Positions 1 through 7,596 of a stretch of DNA of 11,074 nucleotides are shown piece by piece (positions within the stretch are counted from its first letter, which is position 1; every line of letters begins with the position of its first letter). The stretch lies in NCBI GenBank assembly GCA_017627115.1, contig JAGAHK010000326.1, forward strand, positions 1-11,074, in the 5' to 3' direction. This DNA comes from Bacillota bacterium (GTDB lineage: Bacteria > Bacillota > Clostridia > Lachnospirales > CAG-274). The notes beneath the pieces were generated by a model. The model made no database searches and was not told the DNA's origin. It worked only from the letters and a program-made list of their open reading frames with translations. The position numbers and the translations under genes are program-made.

Positions 1-165
1 CGCCGCCATCGGCTAAAATTATTTTTGTTTTTTTGAATTTAATCAGCGTTTCCCTAATTAATTTATTATAACACAATCAAAAATAGATTTCCATAGTAAA
101 TTGAAAGAAAATCAAAAAAATTTAATTTTTTTTTAATTTTTTGCAGGGGGATGTCACTGACGGAC
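1..165. other. AT-rich intergenic stretch at left edge
   Basis: No gene is visible here. The first 13 bases contain a short GC stem (GCCG at 2-5 pairs with CGGC at 10-13) followed on the plus strand by a T-rich run. This could be the cut-off terminator of a plus-strand gene lying outside the window. Bases 114-132 form an A-run/T-run stem that could act as a weak terminator for ftsH on the minus strand. Neither is convincing, since one is truncated and the other has only A-T pairs. Confidence 0.3.
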
Positions 166-2157
166 TCACTCCTGTTCGGCAGTGCTTTCGTCCCCGTCTT
201 TTTCGCTGTTTTGTGCAGTCTCCTTTTCGGGCACAGTCTCCTTTTCAAGCGCAGTTTCTTTTTCAGGCGCAGTCTCCTTTTCGGGTTCGGTATACTTTTT
301 AAGTATTTCCATAAATTCCTCGCCCGTTATCGTCTCGCGCTGTATAAGAAAACTGCTAAGCTCGTCAAGCGCCTCACGCTGCGAAAGAATAATATCCTTT
401 GCTTTTTGGTGCGACTTTTTTATAAGTTCAAGCACTTCGCTGTCAAGCAGGGCTATGGTCTGCTCGCTGCAATTTGTTGCCGTTCTGCCGTCAAGATAGC
501 GGTTTTGTATGCTTTCAAGCTGCATCATATCAAAACGCTCGCTCATGCCGTATTGGCTTATCATCGCTCTTGCCATTGCCGTGGCACGCTCTATATCGTT
601 ACTTGCGCCCGTTGTTATGCTGTTGAACTTTATTTCCTCGGCAGCTCTGCCCGCAAGCAGCACAACTATTTCCGCAAGCATCTCGTCCTTGTTCATAAGG
701 TACTTCTCTTCTTCGGGCATCTGCATTGTGTATCCCAAAGCGCCCATTGTACGCGGTACTATGGTTATCTTCTGTACGGGCTGCGTGTTTTTTTGCATGG
801 CCGCCGCAAGTGCGTGTCCTATTTCGTGATATGAAACTATCTCCTTTTCCTTGTCGGAGAGGATACGGTCCTTCTTTTCCTTGCCCGCTATTACAACTTC
901 AACAGCTTCAAGCAGGTCCTCCTGCTTTACCTCGTCCCTGCCCAGCCTTACGGCGCGCAGAGCGGCTTCGTTGACCATATTCGCAAGGTCTGCACCGACT
1001 GCGCCGCTTGTTGCAAGGGCTATCTTGTTGAAATCCACATCACTGCCTATTTTTACATTTTTCGCATGTACTTTCAATATCTTTTCACGACCGATAAGGT
1101 CGGGCTTTTCCACTATTATGCGCCTGTCAAAACGTCCGGGGCGCAAAAGCGCCTTATCCAGCACTTCGGGACGGTTGGTAGCCGCAAGTATAACTATACC
1201 CTTTGATGTGTCAAAGCCGTCCATTTCGGAGAGCAGCTGATTAAGTGTCTGCTCGCGCTCGTCATTGCCGCCGATCTGGTTGTCGCGGCTTTTGCCTATT
1301 GCATCTATCTCGTCAATAAAGACGATGGAGGGCGCACTTTCCTGCGCCTGCTTGAAAAGGTCGCGTACGCGCGATGCACCCACGCCCACGAACATCTCCA
1401 CAAAATCACTGCCCGAAAGGCTCAAAAACGTAACTTTGGCTTCGCCTGCGACTGCCTTTGCAAGCAGTGTCTTGCCCGTACCCGGAGGTCCTACGAGCAA
1501 GGCGCCTTTTGGCTGTTTTGCACCTATCTTCGAGTATTTGTCAGGGTCGTGCAGGAAATCTATTATCTCTTCGAGAGACTCTTTCGCCTCGTCCTGACCT
1601 GCAACATCTTCAAAGGTAACACCTGTTTCGTGCTCCATATAAACTTTTGCGTTTGCCTTGCCCACGCCCATTATGCCGCCTGCTCTGCCGTCAAGTGCGC
1701 GCATGAGTATGCGGAAAATAAAGATAAACATAAACAGGGGCAGTACCCACGACATCAAAAACATCAGTGTGGTCGAATTATCGAATGCAGGGGTCGAAAA
1801 TTCGATTTTCTTCTCTGTGAGCAGTGGTATAAGCTCATCGTTTTCGATAAATCCCACCTTGTAGATCCCGTTTGCGTTTTTGCCTTCCTCGGGCTGTGCA
1901 TCTTCTTTGAGAATAAGAGAGATCTGGTTAGACTTGAATACCACCTTTTTCACATAATCCTTGTTTATCCAGTCTATCATCTGGCTGTAAGGTATCTCCG
2001 CAGTTTCCCTGCGCTCAACATATGATTTTATTGCGTTTATTGCAAAGGTCAGTATAACGGCAATAACTATCAGTTTTATAAATACGCTGAAATCGTTGTT
2101 TCTTTTATTGTCGCCGCTGTTATTTTCGTTTGGTTCGTTGTTATTGTTTTCGTTCAT
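166..2157 (-). CDS. ftsH: ATP-dependent zinc metalloprotease FtsH
   Basis: This is the membrane-anchored hexameric AAA+ protease that extracts and degrades misfolded membrane proteins and short-lived regulators. All family landmarks are present in 663 aa. A polar Asn-rich N-terminus is followed by TM1 at about 24-42, an extracytoplasmic FtsH_ext domain at about 50-125, and TM2 at about 130-151. The AAA domain has Walker A GPPGTGKT (223-230), the pore-loop MFVG (255-258), Walker B IVFIDEID (278-285) and a second region of homology with the arginine fingers (about 326-346). The M41 peptidase has HEIGH (444-448), with D521 in the NDIERAT segment as the likely third zinc ligand. The usual HEAGH is HEIGH here, but HExxH is intact. 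The start is supported by GAGG seven bases upstream and by a promoter at 2196-2224. The odd feature is a tail with four tandem six-residue repeats (P/L-EKET-A/V, residues 625-648). The gene lies downstream of spoIID but appears to be transcribed independently. Confidence 0.97.
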   Translation of the reverse strand: MNENNNNEPNENNSGDNKRNNDFSVFIKLIVIAVILTFAINAIKSYVERRETAEIPYSQMIDWINKDYVKKVVFKSNQISLILKEDAQPEEGKNANGIYKVGFIENDELIPLLTEKKIEFSTPAFDNSTTLMFLMSWVLPLFMFIFIFRILMRALDGRAGGIMGVGKANAKVYMEHETGVTFEDVAGQDEAKESLEEIIDFLHDPDKYSKIGAKQPKGALLVGPPGTGKTLLAKAVAGEAKVTFLSLSGSDFVEMFVGVGASRVRDLFKQAQESAPSIVFIDEIDAIGKSRDNQIGGNDEREQTLNQLLSEMDGFDTSKGIVILAATNRPEVLDKALLRPGRFDRRIIVEKPDLIGREKILKVHAKNVKIGSDVDFNKIALATSGAVGADLANMVNEAALRAVRLGRDEVKQEDLLEAVEVVIAGKEKKDRILSDKEKEIVSYHEIGHALAAAMQKNTQPVQKITIVPRTMGALGYTMQMPEEEKYLMNKDEMLAEIVVLLAGRAAEEIKFNSITTGASNDIERATAMARAMISQYGMSERFDMMQLESIQNRYLDGRTATNCSEQTIALLDSEVLELIKKSHQKAKDIILSQREALDELSSFLIQRETITGEEFMEILKKYTEPEKETAPEKETALEKETVPEKETAQNSEKDGDESTAEQE
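214..285 (-). repeat. Four 18-bp tandem repeats in the ftsH 3' end
   Basis: Four consecutive 18-bp units encode [18 protein letters not shown] and PEKETA at residues 625-648 of FtsH. They make a charged, probably disordered C-terminal tail beyond the peptidase domain. The units have drifted at a few bases, so the array is not a very recent duplication, but unit number could vary between strains by slippage. Confidence 0.9.
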
Positions 2158-2195
2158 TTGTACACCTCAATCCGACAAAATTTTCCATTTTAAAT

Positions 2196-2224
2196 ATTAT
2201 ATGCCTTATCCGAGGATTTTGCAA
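2196..2224 (-). promoter_or_regulatory. Sigma-A-like promoter of ftsH
   Basis: Read on the minus strand, TTGCAA (2219-2224) and a perfect TATAAT (2196-2201) are separated by exactly 17 bases. The -35 matches the TTGACA consensus at four of six positions. The predicted start near base 2189 gives a leader of about 30 bases before the ftsH start codon. The position in the 102-bp spoIID-ftsH gap suggests ftsH is not dependent on read-through from murA-spoIID. Confidence 0.7.
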
Positions 2225-2259
2225 TATTTTTCTGTTAAAGTAATAAAATTTTAATTAAT

Positions 2260-3249
2260 TTATTTATTTGTTTTTATCCTGCCTAATTCCGCACCGCTGT
2301 AATAATGATACAGTATGTCGGTATAGCTGCTGCCGTTTTCCGCCATATAACAGGCGCCGTATTGGCTCATGCCCACACCGTGACCATAGCCGTAGGATGT
2401 GAAAACTATCTCGTCTCCTTCGCACCTTACATCAAAATCGGAGGAGCGCAGACCTAATATCCTGCGTATATCATCGCCCGAAAAGGTTTTTTTGCCTGCT
2501 TTAAGTGTAAGTACATAGCCTGCTTCGCTTCTCTTGGTTATGTTGATGCCGCTGTTTGCGTCTTCTCCGAGTGCGGACGATACTTCCTGCACAGAAAAAC
2601 GCTTTTCCTGCCTGTATACGGGTGCCTGCGCATCATAGGACGAGTCGGCAGACCGCAGATAGGGCATATCTTCGCCCCATACGTTCGCGCTGCTTTCTGT
2701 TTTGCCGCCGCTTGCGGAGCAAAAGACCGCAAGTATAGGCTCATTGTTGTATATAAGTATCTCATCTGCGGTAGCTGCGACCGCTTTGCAAATTTTATCG
2801 TAATTCTTGTCAAAATCCGTGCCCCAGCGTGCTTTAAGCTCGTCAACGGTAAGATAAGCCTGTCCTATCGAATAAAAGTCGGCATTCTTGCTTTGCAGAT
2901 ATTTGCGGCAGGCGTAGGTGCGTGCCGCCACTGCCTGCGCTTTTAAAGCCTCTTCGGGGAAATACACGGGCATTTCCGCTGCGACAACGCCAACGGCATA
3001 ACTTTCGGCATCATAGGGCAGGGCGATGTTTATCTCCGCCACACAGGATGAAGTTGTTTCGGTGCTTGTCTCGACCAAAGTGCTTGGCTGCAAATTTTCG
3101 GTCGGCTGCATAAAAACCGCCTTTGCACAGCCCGAAACTTCGGCTCTTCCGTTTATTTCCGTTTCCGTGCCGCTGTTTGCAAAAAAGCTTTTGCACAGCC
3201 ATATTGAAAACAGCAGTCCCCACAGTATCATCAGCTTTATTCTGTACAT
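2260..3249 (-). CDS. spoIID: Stage II sporulation protein D (SpoIID), lytic transglycosylase
   Basis: SpoIID is a membrane-anchored lytic transglycosylase that cleaves glycan strands during forespore engulfment, working with SpoIIM and SpoIIP on the mother-cell side. The 329-aa protein has a signal-anchor helix at about 5-24, a Ser/Thr-rich linker to about 70, and the SpoIID domain from about 72 to 325. Diagnostic segments are VVAAEMP with the putative catalytic Glu92, ALKAQAVAARTYA (101-113), FCSASGGKTESSANVWGEDM (176-195) and GYGHGVGMSQYGA (287-299). The start overlaps the last 13 bases of murA, so the two are co-transcribed and probably translationally coupled. murA-spoIID adjacency is also known in Bacillus subtilis, which supports the call over the amidase enhancer LytB, a relative sharing the same domain. 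In many homologues the region around residues 123-135 carries a His/Cys-rich, zinc-binding type motif (often ending HCQ-x-Y). Here it reads NADFYSIGQAYLT, with no Cys or His. Confidence 0.95.
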   Translation of the reverse strand: MYRIKLMILWGLLFSIWLCKSFFANSGTETEINGRAEVSGCAKAVFMQPTENLQPSTLVETSTETTSSCVAEINIALPYDAESYAVGVVAAEMPVYFPEEALKAQAVAARTYACRKYLQSKNADFYSIGQAYLTVDELKARWGTDFDKNYDKICKAVAATADEILIYNNEPILAVFCSASGGKTESSANVWGEDMPYLRSADSSYDAQAPVYRQEKRFSVQEVSSALGEDANSGINITKRSEAGYVLTLKAGKKTFSGDDIRRILGLRSSDFDVRCEGDEIVFTSYGYGHGVGMSQYGACYMAENGSSYTDILYHYYSGAELGRIKTNK

Positions 3250-4517
3250 TCCCCGTCATCGCCCTCTTTTATTCGTTTTATGTCCACACCAATATCGGTA
3301 AGCTTCTTTTCTATATTTACATATCCGCGGTCTATATGGCATATCTCGCCTATCTCCGTTTGCCCCTCTGCCGTGAGTGCGGCTATTATCAGCGCTGCGC
3401 CTGCACGCAGGTCGGTGGCTTTTACATTTGTGCCGCTCAGATGTTTTACTCCGTTTACTATCGCACTTCTGCCGTCTATTTTTATGTCCGCACCCATACG
3501 GTTCAGCTCGGCAACGTACATAAAGCGGTTTTCAAACACAGTCTCTTTGACAAGACCGCTGCCCGTGCCCGTTGTCATCAGCGCCATAAACTGTGCCTGC
3601 AAGTCGGTCGGGAAACCGGGGTAGGGCAGGGTCTTTATATCTGTGTTGTGTATCTCTCTGCCCGATATAACGCGGATAAAATTATCCCCTGTTATTACTT
3701 GTATGCCCGTTTCGGTCAATTTATGAATAATAGGGCTAATATGCTGCGGTATTACATTGGTTATGCGTATCTCGCTGTCGCGTACTGCCGCTGCCATAAG
3801 CATATACGTGCCTGCTTCTATGCGGTCGGGTATTATTTTATAGGTACATCCGTGCAGTTCTTTTACACCCTCTATTGTCATGCTGTCCGTGCCTGCACCT
3901 TCTATTTTCGCGCCCATTGCGTTCAAAAAGCCCGCAAGATCGACTATCTCGGGCTCTGTTGCGCAATTGTTCAGAAATGTCCTGCCCTCGGCAAGTACTG
4001 CGGCAAGCATTATATTTTCCGTTGCGCCCACACTCGGGAAATCAAGATAAATACTGCTTCCGTGCAATTTTTTTGCCTTTATGGTCACAAGCCCGTGTTC
4101 GGTGGCTATTTTTGCGCCCATTGCGGCAAAACCTTTAAGGTGCAGGTCGATAGGGCGCAAGCCTATGCTGCAACCTCCGGGCAGCGGCAGCGAACAAAAG
4201 CCGAAACGCCCTAATAATGCACCTGCAAGCAGAAAGGAAGCGCGTATTTTTTTGGTTACGCGATAATCGGGTATAGAATTGACCGTATTGCGGCAATCTA
4301 TTGTCAGCATACCGCCGCAGGGCTTTATTTCCGCGCCGAAACAGCGCAGAAGATCAAGCATTACGTCAATATCCGTAAGTGTGGGCACATTGTCTATACG
4401 CACGGGCTCGCTGCACAAAAGCGCGGCGGCAAGTATGGGCAGGGCGGCATTTTTCGATCCGCTTATCTTTACCTGACCCGATAAGCCTTTTGATTTTTTT
4501 ACAATAAACTTTTCCAT
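3237..4517 (-). CDS. murA: UDP-N-acetylglucosamine 1-carboxyvinyltransferase MurA
   Basis: MurA transfers the enolpyruvyl group of phosphoenolpyruvate to UDP-GlcNAc in the cytoplasm, the first committed step of peptidoglycan synthesis. The 426-aa length is normal for the family. Visible active-site elements are SKNAALP with Lys22-Asn23, the loop PGGCSIGLRPIDLH with catalytic Cys116 (equivalent to E. coli Cys115), GFPTDLQAQ with Asp305, and DRGY with Arg397. With Cys rather than Asp in the loop, the enzyme is expected to be sensitive to fosfomycin by family knowledge. GGAG nine bases before the ATG supports the start. It overlaps spoIID by 13 bp, linking precursor synthesis and engulfment hydrolysis in one transcript. 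Clostridia often carry two MurA paralogues; the spoIID neighbour suggests this is the one corresponding to Bacillus MurAA, though sequence alone does not settle it. No convincing promoter was seen in 4518-4603. Confidence 0.97.
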   Translation of the reverse strand: MEKFIVKKSKGLSGQVKISGSKNAALPILAAALLCSEPVRIDNVPTLTDIDVMLDLLRCFGAEIKPCGGMLTIDCRNTVNSIPDYRVTKKIRASFLLAGALLGRFGFCSLPLPGGCSIGLRPIDLHLKGFAAMGAKIATEHGLVTIKAKKLHGSSIYLDFPSVGATENIMLAAVLAEGRTFLNNCATEPEIVDLAGFLNAMGAKIEGAGTDSMTIEGVKELHGCTYKIIPDRIEAGTYMLMAAAVRDSEIRITNVIPQHISPIIHKLTETGIQVITGDNFIRVISGREIHNTDIKTLPYPGFPTDLQAQFMALMTTGTGSGLVKETVFENRFMYVAELNRMGADIKIDGRSAIVNGVKHLSGTNVKATDLRAGAALIIAALTAEGQTEIGEICHIDRGYVNIEKKLTDIGVDIKRIKEGDDGECTE

Positions 4518-4604
4518 AACTTATTTCTCCAATTCGGTTTTGAATTCGTCTTTTATAAAATAAGTATGGACAGTTTTTTTGTGTTTTATAAACGGTAATT
4601 AATG

Positions 4605-4642
4605 AAAAAAACGGCTGCCGACATTTTTGCCGTACAGCCGTT
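4605..4642 (-). terminator. Rho-independent terminator of the LRR/dockerin gene
   Basis: On the minus strand an eight-base arm AACGGCTG (plus-strand 4635-4642) pairs perfectly with CAGCCGTT (plus-strand 4610-4617). It encloses a partly paired loop and is followed by a run of seven Ts (plus-strand A-run 4605-4611). It sits 17 bases past the stop codon of the secreted LRR protein gene and separates it from murA, so murA must have its own promoter. Confidence 0.88.
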
Positions 4643-4658
4643 GAAGTGCTTTTTTGTT

Positions 4659-6452
4659 TTATTGCTGTGTGCTTTCTTCCTCGTTTTCTTCGTCCGAATG
4701 ATCCTGTGTAAAAATGGCTTTGAGTATATAAGCGGTATCAGCTTCGTTTATTATATGGTCATTGTTCATATCCGCCGCACAGCTTGCTATATTGTACTGT
4801 GAATATGTAAGCCACTGCGATGCTATGGCATCTATCGAATTTACCTTTCCGTCAAGGTTTGCGTCGCCGTCGGGGATTTCGGTCACACCGTTCCATCTGT
4901 CGGCTGCTTCGCCTGTTTCCTTGGTGATTTTTACATTGTGGAAAAGGCAGTTCTTTGCGATATTTGCGGTATAACCGATAATTCCGTTGGCAAAGGGTAC
5001 GTTTTCGCTGTCGGGCTGCATGGATATTTCGCTGTCCATACAGAAACATCCGTCAATGGATGAATTTTCCATTGCAACGCCTAAAACGCCGCCTGCTTTT
5101 ATTGTGCCGACAATAGTATTATTCACCGACATACAGTTTTCCATACTGCCGTTTGAAGATGCCGCAACAGCACCTGTCGAAGCACCTTTGAAGTAAGAGT
5201 TTTCAACACACACATTCATTACCTTTGCGCTTTCGGTAAGGTAGCCGAAAAGCCCCGAATAGTTGTAGATATTTTCATCATCCGATGCACAGTAAAGACC
5301 GTTTATTATATGTGAATTGCCGTTGAAAACACCTGCAAACGAGCCAAACTCGCCGCCTGCGCCCGCAGCGCCTATCGGTATCCATTTTCTTACATATGGG
5401 TTGGTGCCGTCTATCTTGCCCCAATTTACAGTTATATCATTGTCAAGAATACCGCCCATAAGGTTGTCCATGCCCAGACTGCTGTTTATGTAATCCGCAA
5501 ACCAATATAGATTGCCTGCATTTGTTATATGGTAAGCGTTGTTTTCGGAGTCATATTCACAGGGCTGGTAAACCTCGATATAATTGCCCATATCATCATA
5601 GTAGCCCGCAAAACCGTTGTTGTCATATATGAAAGTGGTAGGCTCCGTTTCCTCTTCGGTCGGCATTTCCACGGTTTCGTCATCGCTTTCGGTCTCGGCC
5701 TCGGTCTGGGTCGTAGCGGCAAGCGTTGTTGCCTCGGTGCTTGCTTCGGTAACGGGTTCTTGCTGCTCTGTGGGGTTTTCTACGGCCTCGTATTTGGGCG
5801 TAACACCCGACGGGAACGCATCACTGGCTATGTCGGGATTGCCGTTGATAACAATATTTGTCAGGTTTTTACATTTATAGAATGCCTTGCTTCCTATATT
5901 TGTTACGGTCGAAGGAATGGTTATGCTTTTGAGCGACGAACAGTTCATAAAAGCCTGTCTGCCTATCGTCAGCAGACCTTCGGGCAGGTTGATGCTTTCA
6001 AGTGCTGAACAGTACATAAAAGCCGAAGCACCGATTTTTGTCAGTTTTGACGGTGTAATTATCTGAACGGTTTTAAGTCCCAATGAATAAAGAAATGCAT
6101 TGGGATATATGGTCGTTACGGTTGAGGGGATGATTATTTTTGTAATGCTGGAGTTTCCTTCGATTATACCATCATTGTTGCTGTCCCCGTTTCCGATAGC
6201 GGTAACATAATAGCTTTCTTTGAGTTTTTCGGGTATTTCAACGGTCTTGACAGAAGTACTTACGGGTTCAAATTTGATTATGGTCGCTTCATATCTCTTT
6301 GCCGTGTTGTTATATTTAGCCGTAAAGGTAAATGTACCTACATTTGGTAAGTCTGCCGTGTAAGAAGCATCTGCCGCATTTAAAAAAGTGGTAAAAAGCA
6401 TTGTAAGTATTATTGCGGCTATTAAAAAAAGCGATAATTTTTTTGTTCTCAT
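4659..6452 (-). CDS. Secreted BspA-type leucine-rich repeat protein with GLUG-like region and C-terminal dockerin
   Basis: The chosen ATG has AGGAG nine bases upstream and begins a typical signal peptide (MRTKKLSLFLIAAIIL...NAADA, about 1-29). An in-frame ATG 66 bases earlier would bury that signal and is rejected. The 597-aa product has BspA/TpLRR-type (LRR_5) repeats at about 80-215, seen as recurring I-x-I/L-P-S-T-V...I-x-x-x-A-F-x-x-C units. An acidic Thr/Glu-rich linker follows at about 225-275. Next is a beta-helix-like region (about 370-505) with GLUG-type motifs such as FAGVFNGNSHIINGL and SGLFGYL. A type I-like dockerin (527-582) has two calcium loops: D530-x-N-x-D-G...D541 and D561-x-N-x-D...D572, the second with His in place of Gly. 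It is likely exported and could be held at the surface by a cohesin. No catalytic module is visible, so adhesion or scaffolding is inferred. It is followed by its own terminator. Confidence 0.87.
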   Translation of the reverse strand: MRTKKLSLFLIAAIILTMLFTTFLNAADASYTADLPNVGTFTFTAKYNNTAKRYEATIIKFEPVSTSVKTVEIPEKLKESYYVTAIGNGDSNNDGIIEGNSSITKIIIPSTVTTIYPNAFLYSLGLKTVQIITPSKLTKIGASAFMYCSALESINLPEGLLTIGRQAFMNCSSLKSITIPSTVTNIGSKAFYKCKNLTNIVINGNPDIASDAFPSGVTPKYEAVENPTEQQEPVTEASTEATTLAATTQTEAETESDDETVEMPTEEETEPTTFIYDNNGFAGYYDDMGNYIEVYQPCEYDSENNAYHITNAGNLYWFADYINSSLGMDNLMGGILDNDITVNWGKIDGTNPYVRKWIPIGAAGAGGEFGSFAGVFNGNSHIINGLYCASDDENIYNYSGLFGYLTESAKVMNVCVENSYFKGASTGAVAASSNGSMENCMSVNNTIVGTIKAGGVLGVAMENSSIDGCFCMDSEISMQPDSENVPFANGIIGYTANIAKNCLFHNVKITKETGEAADRWNGVTEIPDGDANLDGKVNSIDAIASQWLTYSQYNIASCAADMNNDHIINEADTAYILKAIFTQDHSDEENEEESTQQ

Positions 6453-6501
6453 TGTAAAGCGCTCCTGTTCGTTTATATTGTGATCGTAAATTAAAACAAT
6501 A

Positions 6502-6507
6502 ATTATA
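6502..6507 (-). promoter_or_regulatory. Possible -10 hexamer for the LRR/dockerin gene at the repeat-element edge
   Basis: Read on the minus strand, the end of the inverted repeat gives a perfect TATAAT 43 bases before the ATG-proximal leader would end, which is a reasonable distance for a promoter. No good -35 lies 16-18 bases upstream (GTCCAA or similar), so the call rests on the -10 and on position only. Confidence 0.35.
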
Positions 6508-6648
6508 GTAAACGACAAAAGTCTTTGGACTTTGGGCGTTTACTTGCGCCGACTGCGAGCCGCAAAGCGGCTTTATTCCTTGTACGCAGTCGTGTGCATG
6601 CCCCGCAGGGTTATAGTAAAGGTCATTTTTAAATGTCGTTTACTATAA
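6503..6648. mobile_element. MITE-like palindromic element with perfect 15-bp terminal inverted repeats
   Basis: TTATAGTAAACGACA at 6503-6517 is repeated exactly in inverse orientation at 6634-6648, bounding 146 bp of non-coding DNA. Inside are three hairpins. The left one (6507-6544) has AGTAAACG/CGTTTACT outside and AAAGTC/GACTTT inside. The middle one (6545-6598) has CGACTGCG/CGCAGTCG enclosing AGCCGC-AAA-GCGGCT. The right one (6611-6648) is made by a degenerate third copy of the terminus, TTATAGTAAA, facing the end. If the outermost TA on each side is a target duplication, the layout fits an IS630/Tc1-mariner-type MITE. The element contains no ORF, so any movement would need a transposase elsewhere. 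That it is mobile is inference; the inverted repeats are directly visible. Confidence 0.6.
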
Positions 6649-6704
6649 AAAAATCCATACATTAATAATAACATACTTGCGCGTTAAAATAAAGACCGAT
6701 TTTG

Positions 6705-7427
6705 TCAAATAAGATTAGAATTTTCTAATTTAACAAAGGCGTTTGCAGTACCGTTTTCAGTGCATATTTTCACAAAAACACCATCATCCTGCAAATCTGA
6801 CATTATTTTAATAATATCGCCGTATTTTATCTCTTTTTTGTAAACTATATCCACATGATCATATTCCGAATCATCGGGCAGTATCTCCTCCGCCATATCT
6901 ATATAATTCAGATTATGTACATGACCGTTTATGTCAATGTCGCTTTTTCTTATTGCAAAAGCACGCTCGCTTTCGTAGGCTTCGGGTTCTTTCACCTTGT
7001 CAAATTCAGCCTCGCCGAATACGTTTTTGTCGGGCTCGGGCTTGTATACATCCAGCAGTTCGTCCGTGAGTTTTATCGGGCGCAGCGTGTTTATATCCAC
7101 AAGTATCCATTTTGACGAGCCTATGACCTTTTTAACACCGCCCGACCAAATCTCAAAATCGCGGTATGAATAAAGTTTTGTGCTGTTGCGCACCCAGGTG
7201 CAGACTTCAAGTTTCTCGCCGTAAACGGGTCTGTCAAGCACTTTCAGCCGCCATTCAAGCAGCACCCAGCTTCGTCCCGTATCTATTATGTCATTAAGAC
7301 CGTTATGCAGGCTGTCGGAATGTCTCCCCGCAACATTTTCAAAAAAACGCAGCAGCGCCTTGTTTTTGACCTGCTTTTTACTGTTTATATCGGACAGCTC
7401 CGCTTCAAAAGTGTGTCTGAATATCAT
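6705..7427 (-). CDS. Acyl-ACP thioesterase (double hot-dog, FatA/FatB-like)
   Basis: The enzyme hydrolyses acyl-ACP to free fatty acid and holo-ACP in the cytoplasm, ending or diverting fatty acid synthesis. The start is the ATG at 7427, which has GGAG five bases upstream. An ATG 15 bases earlier has no such site and was rejected. The 240-aa product fits the bacterial stand-alone family (about 240-250 aa). The first hot-dog repeat includes SWVLLEWRLKVLDRPVYGEK (about 53-72). The second holds the conserved D-x-N-x-H-V-x-N-x-x-Y motif (D165, N167, H169, N172, Y175), where the Asn and His correspond to catalytic residues of the plant enzymes. It is transcribed alone from a well-formed promoter at 7480-7508 and is divergent from the stalk-protein operon. 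No other fatty-acid gene is nearby, so chain-length specificity and physiological role cannot be read from context. Confidence 0.92.
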   Translation of the reverse strand: MIFRHTFEAELSDINSKKQVKNKALLRFFENVAGRHSDSLHNGLNDIIDTGRSWVLLEWRLKVLDRPVYGEKLEVCTWVRNSTKLYSYRDFEIWSGGVKKVIGSSKWILVDINTLRPIKLTDELLDVYKPEPDKNVFGEAEFDKVKEPEAYESERAFAIRKSDIDINGHVHNLNYIDMAEEILPDDSEYDHVDIVYKKEIKYGDIIKIMSDLQDDGVFVKICTENGTANAFVKLENSNLI

Positions 7428-7479
7428 AGCTTCTCCGTACATTCGTTATATTGGTTTTATCACATAAATTTCTATTATA

Positions 7480-7508
7480 ATTGTAGCATACAAAAAAATA
7501 TTTGTAAA
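7480..7508 (-). promoter_or_regulatory. Sigma-A-like promoter of the thioesterase gene
   Basis: On the minus strand TTTACA (7503-7508) and TACAAT (7480-7485) are separated by exactly 17 bases, each matching the consensus at five of six positions. The predicted start near base 7473 leaves a leader of about 46 bases to the ATG at 7427. This is the best minus-strand promoter in the divergent region. Confidence 0.72.
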
Positions 7509-7586
7509 GGATAGACAATTTATTGACAATCTCTTTCACAAAAAGTAAAAAAAATTTATTTTCCTATAGCTTTTGATTTTATAAGG

Positions 7587-7595
7587 TGGTATAAT
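7587..7595 (+). promoter_or_regulatory. Extended -10 promoter of the stalk-protein operon
   Basis: TGGTATAAT is a perfect -10 hexamer (7590-7595) with the extended TGn element, and it lies 89 bases upstream of the first start codon. There is no good -35 at 17-18 bases (TAGCTT), which is typical of extended -10 promoters. The predicted transcript would start near 7602, within the left arm of the inverted repeat at 7597-7646. Confidence 0.65.
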
Positions 7596-7596
7596 G

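Noticed and set aside
151..834. 227-codon plus-strand open frame opposite ftsH
   Set aside because: It is antisense to the FtsH C-terminal half, including the repeats. The composition is odd and no signal or domain is visible.
3123..4214. 363-codon open frame on the plus strand opposite murA and spoIID
   Set aside because: It lies antisense to clearly recognised coding sequence, its translation is Cys/Tyr/His-rich with no family features, and it has no ribosome site. It is a shadow frame.
4561..4596. Sigma-E-like promoter upstream of murA (CATACTTA on the minus strand)
   Set aside because: The match is partial and the spacing to any -35-like ATA is off, so it cannot be supported by eye.
6453..6518. 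Upstream ATG extending the LRR protein by 22 residues
   Set aside because: It lacks a ribosome site, would bury the signal peptide and would begin inside the inverted-repeat element.
6611..6648. Hairpin as a terminator of the thioesterase gene
   Set aside because: On the minus strand the T-run precedes rather than follows the stem, so it does not have intrinsic-terminator geometry for that gene.
7523..7551. TTGACA with TAAAAA 17 bases downstream as the stalk-operon promoter
   Set aside because: The -35 is perfect but the -10 is poor. The extended -10 TGGTATAAT closer to the gene is much stronger, although a second weak promoter cannot be excluded.
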